A DNA stretch of 27,507 nucleotides, from NCBI GenBank assembly GCA_002415465.1, contig DHYT01000003.1:7548-35054 (forward strand), given 5' to 3'. Positions 22,520 through 27,507 of the stretch are shown piece after piece. Position 1 is the stretch's first letter. Each line of letters starts with the position of its first letter. The DNA comes from Desulfobulbaceae bacterium UBA5123 (GTDB lineage: Bacteria; Desulfobacterota; Desulfobulbia; Desulfobulbales; UBA5123). A program made the position numbers and the translations under genes. Below the pieces are notes generated by a model that saw only the letters and a program-made list of their open reading frames with translations, was not told where the DNA came from and made no database searches.

Positions 22520-23953
22520 TCATCTCTTCCCCGCCAGCACATAGTGAGCGCCCCGTTTTACTCCGACCCGCTCGAAGACCCCTTTCTCCACGAGCCCATC
22601 AAGATCCCTCGTGGCTGTTTTGCGGGCCACTCCCACCAGCTCCTGATATTCCGAGTTCGATATCTTGCCGGTCTTCTTGACGTGCAGCACACCTTTCCTT
22701 TGGCGGTCGGAGAGGTCGAGTTTGTTGAGGGTGTCTTCAGTCAGCCATTCCCGCCAGAGGGTCACTACGAACTGGTTTCCCCGCTGAGAAAATTCGGGGA
22801 GTGGCAGACCCGACTCGCGACAAAGACGGATGACATCCAAGGTGCCGGTCCCCAAACTTTCGATGTAATGGGCAAGGTAGAGGGGGCGGGCAATAAGTGG
22901 GTTGGCGGGTTCGGACGAGTGTGGCTTTGCCAAATGTTCGGGGGTCAGCCCCTTGGGCAGCCGCCCGGGGTTGGCAACCTCGACACGATCGGAAAAGACG
23001 AAGACCTGCACGGACGCATTGGAGGTGTAGTCACGGTGTGCGACGGCGTTGACGATGACTTCCGCGACAGCCTCCTTTGGCACTTCGAAGCGAACCGGGA
23101 CACTTGGACCTGCCTTGCGGGTCCCGACAGTCCGGTCGAGTTTTCCCATGACGAAATCCACGGCGCTGTCCACCTGATCGAAAAGGGTCCCCTCGAATAC
23201 TTGATGTGACGGGATTGGCTTGGCCACCTCCACGCCGTGGAAAAAAGCGCATTTGATGATCGCCGAAGCCGTGCATTTTTGCGGATCGCGCGAAAAAAGC
23301 AGCACAGCTGCGTTCGAGAGATTCCCATCCTCAAGCAGCTTCAAGTGGGTTAGAGTTTCCTCTGCGGAGGTTGTCGCGGACAGGTTTAGACTCCTTTCTT
23401 GCCGGGCCGTCTTCAGGAACCATTTTATCTTCTCGTTCGAGACATCGGCCAGCGTGGCCCCGGGGCAAATTGCCGCGTCGAAAGGTTTGCTTTGGATAAC
23501 GCCCCGGTCCTCGAGGTATTCGATGAGACTGTTGTAAACGAGTGACGTCAGGTCAGCCGAGCTGGAAAAACGCCTATATGTGAGCTGGTTCTTTGCCTTG
23601 GCACTGAGGGCTTCCATCTTAGGGTGTTGCTTGATCCCCCCATTCTTCAGATATACAAGACGGTGCTTCGAGAGCTCGGTCGCCAGGTCGAATTCTCGTT
23701 CGGTCGGCGAAATTCCGTCTGCTGGATCTTCCCAGCCATATTCCACTGCGTACATGGCTAGGAAAATCCCGCATTCGCCCACCTTGTCGAGATAGAGATT
23801 GTCCGGCCTACGGTCCTTGGCTGGCAGGTCCTCAAACAGGAAGACGTTGAAGAATCGAGACAAGAGACGATTTCCTTGGATGAAGTCACGGAGGGCTTTG
23901 CGCTCGTCGGCAAGCTCTTTCTGCACGCTGCTGATAAAAATCAATTCCTTCAT
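22520..23953 (-). CDS. DUF4062 domain - Schlafen-type ATPase - winged-helix protein
   Basis: A 477-residue cytoplasmic protein. Residues 1-95 are a DUF4062 domain (IFISSVQKELADERKALRDF, then IFLAMYAVEYGW and SPTEREFDLA). Residues 165-245 resemble the linker of AlbA_2-type ATP-binding proteins (LSNAAVLLFSRDPQK), and 292-390 the GHKL-like ATPase that normally follows AlbA_2 (EVIVNAVAHRDY, VANPGRLPKGL, ESLGTGTLDVIR). Residues 415-475 form a winged helix (SNSEYQELVGVARKTATRDL). DUF4062 thus stands where AlbA_2 usually does. AAGG precedes the ATG. It lies 35 nt after the ARH-VOC gene, so it is probably the operon's regulator or an effector sensor. No terminator is seen behind it. Confidence 0.83.
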   Translation of the reverse strand: MKELIFISSVQKELADERKALRDFIQGNRLLSRFFNVFLFEDLPAKDRRPDNLYLDKVGECGIFLAMYAVEYGWEDPADGISPTEREFDLATELSKHRLVYLKNGGIKQHPKMEALSAKAKNQLTYRRFSSSADLTSLVYNSLIEYLEDRGVIQSKPFDAAICPGATLADVSNEKIKWFLKTARQERSLNLSATTSAEETLTHLKLLEDGNLSNAAVLLFSRDPQKCTASAIIKCAFFHGVEVAKPIPSHQVFEGTLFDQVDSAVDFVMGKLDRTVGTRKAGPSVPVRFEVPKEAVAEVIVNAVAHRDYTSNASVQVFVFSDRVEVANPGRLPKGLTPEHLAKPHSSEPANPLIARPLYLAHYIESLGTGTLDVIRLCRESGLPLPEFSQRGNQFVVTLWREWLTEDTLNKLDLSDRQRKGVLHVKKTGKISNSEYQELVGVARKTATRDLDGLVEKGVFERVGVKRGAHYVLAGKR

Positions 23954-23988
23954 GTTTTACCTTTCAATCCAAGGAGGCGACGCCCCTC

Positions 23989-25770
23989 CTATTGTTTCTC
24001 GAAAACCTCGATCAAGTTCCCATCCGGGTCGAGGCATCTGAAAAACCGGCGAGTTGACTGCCCCCAGTTTTCAAGTTTTGTCACGACTTGGACCTTGTTT
24101 TCCACAATCGCCTTGAATCTATTCGGGATGTCCGCCACCTCGACGTAGAGGAGGGTCCGGAACCCGCCTCCGGGGAAGTTCTTGGCGTAAGAGGCAGGGG
24201 CGAGGACCAGCCCTTGGTGGAAAACCACCACGTCCTGCGCTTCCTTCTTGACGCTGAGCCCCAGGAGCCCCTTATAGAAGCGGACCGATTTTTCCAGGGA
24301 AGACACCGGCAATTTCGGACCAAAACTCAATCGCTCCGGCAAGGGCTGGGGTTGGCGCTGATCTTCTGAGGGTTTCCCCATAAATGAAGTAATGGTGGTC
24401 TGTCGCTGAGCCGGTTGGCCTCCGAAGTCTCCCTTGGAGATCTTGTTGATATAGATTGCCTGGCCGTCTTCCGTGCTGAGTTTCAGGAATTCAACCTTGT
24501 ATTTCCCGCTGCGGCCGATCTGGTCCGGGCCACGGTTGATTTTCGCCTTGCGGCGGTCGGGAAGCCTGGTTTCCATTGCGTCATGAGCCGCCGCCACGTT
24601 GTCGAGCCAGTTCTTGAGGGGAGTTCTCCTGACTGGCTCAATGCTGGCCTTGTCATCTACTTGACCGCCTGCCAAGCGCGACGCACATTTCTCGATATAG
24701 GGCGCGTCCTGGATGCCTTGTCTCACCGGTGATAGCCAGTCCGAACCATTGACGCAACCGAGCAGGCTGCCTGTCATCGAAGCGATCGTGTCGGTATCCG
24801 AACCGATGGCGAAGGCGGCCTTCACCACGCCGTTGATCGGGTCGGCGGCGTGGCGCGACGCGAGATACACAGCCGCGATCGCCGCCACGGTCCCGGCACC
24901 GCTAATTTTGCTGAAGCATTGGAGCTTTTTCAGCACATCGTCATCGAAACTCAACGCCCCCTTCGCGAGTTCCGTTCTGCAGACATCGAGATACTCCAAG
25001 ACCTCGGCCTTGGCCGATTCCCAAAGCTTCGCGTAGCCCTGGAGGTTTCTTTCGGCCTGGCTCTTCCATTCGGGCTCGATGGCCGGGGGAACTGGGAGAG
25101 CAGACCAGACCTCCGCGTTTTTAATCAAATCCTCCACCAATTCGCCATACGCCAGTTTCGAATCCTTGCGGAAAGCCGCCCACAGCGCGAAACCGTAAGC
25201 CAAAGCACCCAAAAGCGCCCTGGGGTGACCGTGGGTCGTGACGCCGTCCAGGAAGATGTTGGCGGCGACCTCAGGGAACTCTTTTTCGCCCAAGCGCAAG
25301 ATATGCGGCAGAACGCGCATCGCGACACCGTTGCCGCCTGCGTCGAAATAACGCTTCACATCCTGGGGCTTTCGATTCGAACTCCAAGGAGCGACTCCAT
25401 CAAGCCAAGAATCGACCGCTCTCTTGGTAGCGCCGCCCCCCCCACGTTCATAAGTGGACCAAAAGGGCAGCTCCACCTGGGTGAAATGGTCCCACCAGGC
25501 TTCCCCTTTCAACAGCGACCGGCAAAGGCAGAGAATAAGCTGGGTGTCGTCGCTGTACTCGCCAGCCTCGATGGTCTCCTCGTGAGGAAAAAAGCGCCCG
25601 CCCGAGCGGCGGGTCCAACTTCTGAAATCATGGAGGCGACCCTGTTGTTTTGGCGCTTTTGATTTACCAATCCGTTCATTCGGCCAGCCTAAGGCGTCGC
25701 CGCAAGCCGCTCCTAACATGGCACCGGCCGCCTTACTCCCCTTCAGTTTTATTGTAATGTTATCGGCCAT
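23989..25770 (-). CDS. ADP-ribosylglycohydrolase (ARH/DraG family) fused to VOC/glyoxalase-like domain
   Basis: A 593-residue fusion. Residues 10-370 are an ARH-type hydrolase with both metal-binding signatures: GEYSDDTQL (about 70-78) and GSDTDTIASMTGSLLG (about 330-345), which hold the two magnesium ions used to remove ADP-ribose. A linker follows. Residues about 475-593 are a VOC fold (LPVSSLEKSVRFYKGLLGL, ending CLDPDGNLIEVFE). The start at 25770 is preferred over the ATG at 25788 because GGAGG is 6 nt upstream. It overlaps the DarT-like gene by 11 nt. It probably reverses the ADP-ribosylation made by that enzyme, acting as antitoxin; this is inference from adjacency and chemistry. The role of the VOC domain is unknown. 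Confidence 0.87.
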   Translation of the reverse strand: MADNITIKLKGSKAAGAMLGAACGDALGWPNERIGKSKAPKQQGRLHDFRSWTRRSGGRFFPHEETIEAGEYSDDTQLILCLCRSLLKGEAWWDHFTQVELPFWSTYERGGGGATKRAVDSWLDGVAPWSSNRKPQDVKRYFDAGGNGVAMRVLPHILRLGEKEFPEVAANIFLDGVTTHGHPRALLGALAYGFALWAAFRKDSKLAYGELVEDLIKNAEVWSALPVPPAIEPEWKSQAERNLQGYAKLWESAKAEVLEYLDVCRTELAKGALSFDDDVLKKLQCFSKISGAGTVAAIAAVYLASRHAADPINGVVKAAFAIGSDTDTIASMTGSLLGCVNGSDWLSPVRQGIQDAPYIEKCASRLAGGQVDDKASIEPVRRTPLKNWLDNVAAAHDAMETRLPDRRKAKINRGPDQIGRSGKYKVEFLKLSTEDGQAIYINKISKGDFGGQPAQRQTTITSFMGKPSEDQRQPQPLPERLSFGPKLPVSSLEKSVRFYKGLLGLSVKKEAQDVVVFHQGLVLAPASYAKNFPGGGFRTLLYVEVADIPNRFKAIVENKVQVVTKLENWGQSTRRFFRCLDPDGNLIEVFEKQ

Positions 25771-26455
25771 GAAGACCTCCGTTTTCATATAGTGTTTCCG
25801 TCGCCCGGACTCCGCGTTGAATCATCCGCGAGAGCGAGGTTTTGTTAAAGAAGTCCGGAGCGATGTAAATCGGTTTATCAATCATGATTCCCTGCAGGCG
25901 CAGTCGGCAGACCTCCCGTTGTGCTTGCTCATCCGTATGAACAGCGATCCCGGTAATTGAATCAAGTGGAATCGGGTCCTTGAGGAGAACTTCCGCCTGA
26001 ATATCAGTCGGCGCTGCTGGGAGATGGGTCCGAGGACGAGAAAAAGTGATCCCCGGAGATGTATCGGTGTAGAGGGAACGGAATCCATCAACCCCCGTTC
26101 GGATGTACCCGCCGCAAGAGCGTGCCGCATTGCATGGGCAAAAACAGGTCTCAGGATGCCAAAGGTAACTCGGCTCGATCATCAACACGACCCAGTCCTT
26201 GAAAAGGGGATCGCGCTCCCGTACCTTGGCGAAGTAATAGGTGTTCGGGTACTCGATGGAGCAACAGATCAGATCGTCCCTACCATCAAAGCGTTCCGTG
26301 TCAGTCGGGTTGTGCGGCAAATCGTGTTCCTGCAGCGTCCTGGTCGAACAAAGTCCCAACGGATCGTCAAAAATATGGGCGAGATTTCGCGACTGCGTGA
26401 AATGACAGATCCTGGTAATCCCACGACTGGCGCACTCCCGTTGAATCAAGGTCAT
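25760..26455 (-). CDS. DarT-like (DUF4433) ADP-ribosyltransferase, putative DNA-modifying toxin
   Basis: A 231-residue protein. The N-terminus RICHFTQSRNLAHIF with His18 matches the NAD-binding start of DarT enzymes. Residues 151-180 (DIQAEVLLKDPIPLDSITGI, then VHTDEQ) match the region with the catalytic glutamate of E. coli DarT (QAEALI..., Glu160), making Glu155 the likely catalyst. DarT proteins attach ADP-ribose to thymidine or guanosine in single-stranded DNA, blocking replication of host or phage. A cysteine-rich stretch (CFCPCNAARSCGG, 104-116) is unlike the usual DarT and could bind metal. The ATG overlaps the helicase stop as ATGA, and the next gene overlaps by 11 nt. The base specificity cannot be told. 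Confidence 0.8.
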   Translation of the reverse strand: MTLIQRECASRGITRICHFTQSRNLAHIFDDPLGLCSTRTLQEHDLPHNPTDTERFDGRDDLICCSIEYPNTYYFAKVRERDPLFKDWVVLMIEPSYLWHPETCFCPCNAARSCGGYIRTGVDGFRSLYTDTSPGITFSRPRTHLPAAPTDIQAEVLLKDPIPLDSITGIAVHTDEQAQREVCRLRLQGIMIDKPIYIAPDFFNKTSLSRMIQRGVRATETLYENGGLHGR

Positions 26456-27507
26456 GGCTTGACCCTCTGGTAGAGCGACTCGTTCGTAGGGAGCAGTGGC
26501 GTGAGCGCACCGCTGTAAAGCAGGATCAGGTTCGTTTTCGCGCGGGTCGCCGCCACATAGAGAAGTCTGCCGTCGTGGGTGAGGGCATCCTCTTCTCCGT
26601 GGGACGCTATATAATCCTGGTCCGGGAGGTTGTCGGCGTCCAGAAAAGGAACTATCACCATATCGAACTCAAGCCCCTTGGCCGCATGGTAGGTGCCGTG
26701 GTATATGCCGGGGCCGTCGCTCCAAACCTGAAGGTCGCGGTGTAGCCGGGTCGCCTCTCCTCCGAGGGCCGTGCTGAAGACCTTTTCCTGCGCCCTGTCT
26801 TTCACGAGGATTGCGACGCTCAGTGTTTTGGCGGCGCTCCTCGCTGCCTTAAGGGCGATCTCCACCTGCTGCTTCCTGTCCCCGCACTCGACCAGGGTGG
26901 GCAGCGCGCCATCCGCCCTTGGTGAGGTCGGCTCAACCAGATCAGGGATGTCGTGAAAAAAAGGCATCCTTGAGATTGCCAACCCAAGCTGGGCAATCTG
27001 TTTGGTGTTCCGGTAATTTTCCTTAAAGAACCATTGCTGGGGGATGTTCAACCCAGCGGAACGCCAGCTCATCCGCTGCCCGTAGATTTGTTGGGCGACA
27101 TCCCCGAAAAACGAAAGAGAACCGTCTTCGGGAATCGCCGCCGCCAACGAACGAATCATCTCGGGGGAAAAGTCCTGCCCCTCGTCAACGATTATGTGTT
27201 TGTAGAACCGGGGTGATGTGTCCTCCTCGAACTCTCTCCGGACAAAGATCGCGATATCGTCCCAGTCGTACATTTTCCCGTTGCCGGTTCGAATCTCGAC
27301 ATACTTCTCGAGGATCTGGTACATGACGGGTCTGAGTTTACGGGAGAGGTTGGTGCCTATTCTGCCGACGCGCTCCACTTCGACATACTCGTCGCTTGAG
27401 GTGATCCCATGGCTGAAAATCCACTGGATCTCGTCCATGAAAAACTCGATGGGCCTTTTGAAGAACTTCGACGGCTCATAGTTGGACTCCACCGCCCTTA
27501 CCGCCTG
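26452..27507 (-). CDS. UvrD/PcrA-type superfamily 1 helicase, C-terminal part (cut by window edge)
   Basis: The last 351 residues of a minus-strand gene that runs off the right edge; the frame is open to the end, and the GTG at 27492 is an internal Val. Visible SF1 motifs: II IIVDEGQDF, III GDVAQQIYG, IV-like NYRNTKQIAQL, V YHAAKGLEFDMVIVP and VI LLYVAATRAKTNL. The Walker A motif must be upstream, outside the window. It is a DNA or RNA translocase of the UvrD type, possibly the operon's first gene, coupled to the DarT-like gene by ATGA. It might expose or find the single-stranded DNA that the DarT-like enzyme modifies (inference). Confidence 0.88.
   Translation of the reverse strand, partial: QAVRAVESNYEPSKFFKRPIEFFMDEIQWIFSHGITSSDEYVEVERVGRIGTNLSRKLRPVMYQILEKYVEIRTGNGKMYDWDDIAIFVRREFEEDTSPRFYKHIIVDEGQDFSPEMIRSLAAAIPEDGSLSFFGDVAQQIYGQRMSWRSAGLNIPQQWFFKENYRNTKQIAQLGLAISRMPFFHDIPDLVEPTSPRADGALPTLVECGDRKQQVEIALKAARSAAKTLSVAILVKDRAQEKVFSTALGGEATRLHRDLQVWSDGPGIYHGTYHAAKGLEFDMVIVPFLDADNLPDQDYIASHGEEDALTHDGRLLYVAATRAKTNLILLYSGALTPLLPTNESLYQRVKP

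Noticed and set aside
22502..23209. 235-codon plus-strand frame opposite the DUF4062 gene
   Set aside because: Shadow frame; the minus-strand product has recognisable DUF4062 and ATPase domains.
24850..25662. 270-codon plus-strand frame opposite the ARH gene
   Set aside because: Antisense shadow; both ARH metal motifs are on the minus strand.

Overview
The window reads as a chromosomal segment of a GC-rich Gram-negative bacterium, most likely a Desulfobacterota/deltaproteobacterial relative. The basis is the character of the HemC, BioA, Ddl and cold-shock proteins, plus an envelope-spanning RND efflux system with an outer-membrane lipoprotein; the assignment is inference, not a database result. 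There is a housekeeping left half (1-12.9 kb, GC-rich) and an accessory right half (about 13.0-27.5 kb).

Left half. The 5' end of a ygiQ-type radical SAM gene runs off the left edge, divergent from a cold-shock protein gene with a long structured leader and a strong terminator. A tightly overlapping minus-strand operon follows: tetR-type regulator, outer-membrane lipoprotein, membrane fusion protein, RND pump. Its sigma70-like promoter carries an inverted repeat that fits a TetR operator. Divergent to it is a two-gene phosphate uptake unit (DUF47/PhoU-like protein plus PiT permease), closed by a bidirectional terminator. Then comes a minus-strand hemC-bioA-ddl operon.

Accessory region 1 (12,991-22,464, visibly more AT-rich, above all 13.1-18.2 kb). 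One minus-strand seven-gene operon with junctions from a 4-nt overlap to 20-nt gaps: periplasmic binding lipoprotein, ABC permease, ABC ATPase, radical SAM/SPASM protein, large soluble histidine-kinase-like protein, receiver-like protein, sigma70-like protein. It ends at a perfect hairpin terminator. Upstream are three copies of a tandem direct repeat (TGACAA units 10 bp apart), each 19-20 nt from a CATA(TA)-type -10-like element pointing into the operon. The simplest reading is a self-contained sensing, transport and transcription cassette in which the sigma-like protein may act on these promoters. I do not recognise it as a named system.

Accessory region 2 (22,520 to the right edge, higher GC again). 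A second minus-strand operon: UvrD-type SF1 helicase (cut by the window edge), DarT-like (DUF4433) ADP-ribosyltransferase, ADP-ribosylglycohydrolase fused to a VOC/glyoxalase-like domain, and a DUF4062-ATPase-winged-helix protein. The first three are translationally coupled. This looks like a toxin-antitoxin or anti-phage module in which an ARH-family hydrolase takes the place of the macrodomain antitoxin DarG. The two accessory operons abut, so the right half is probably a defence/accessory island, but no integrase, tRNA or clear attachment site is visible.
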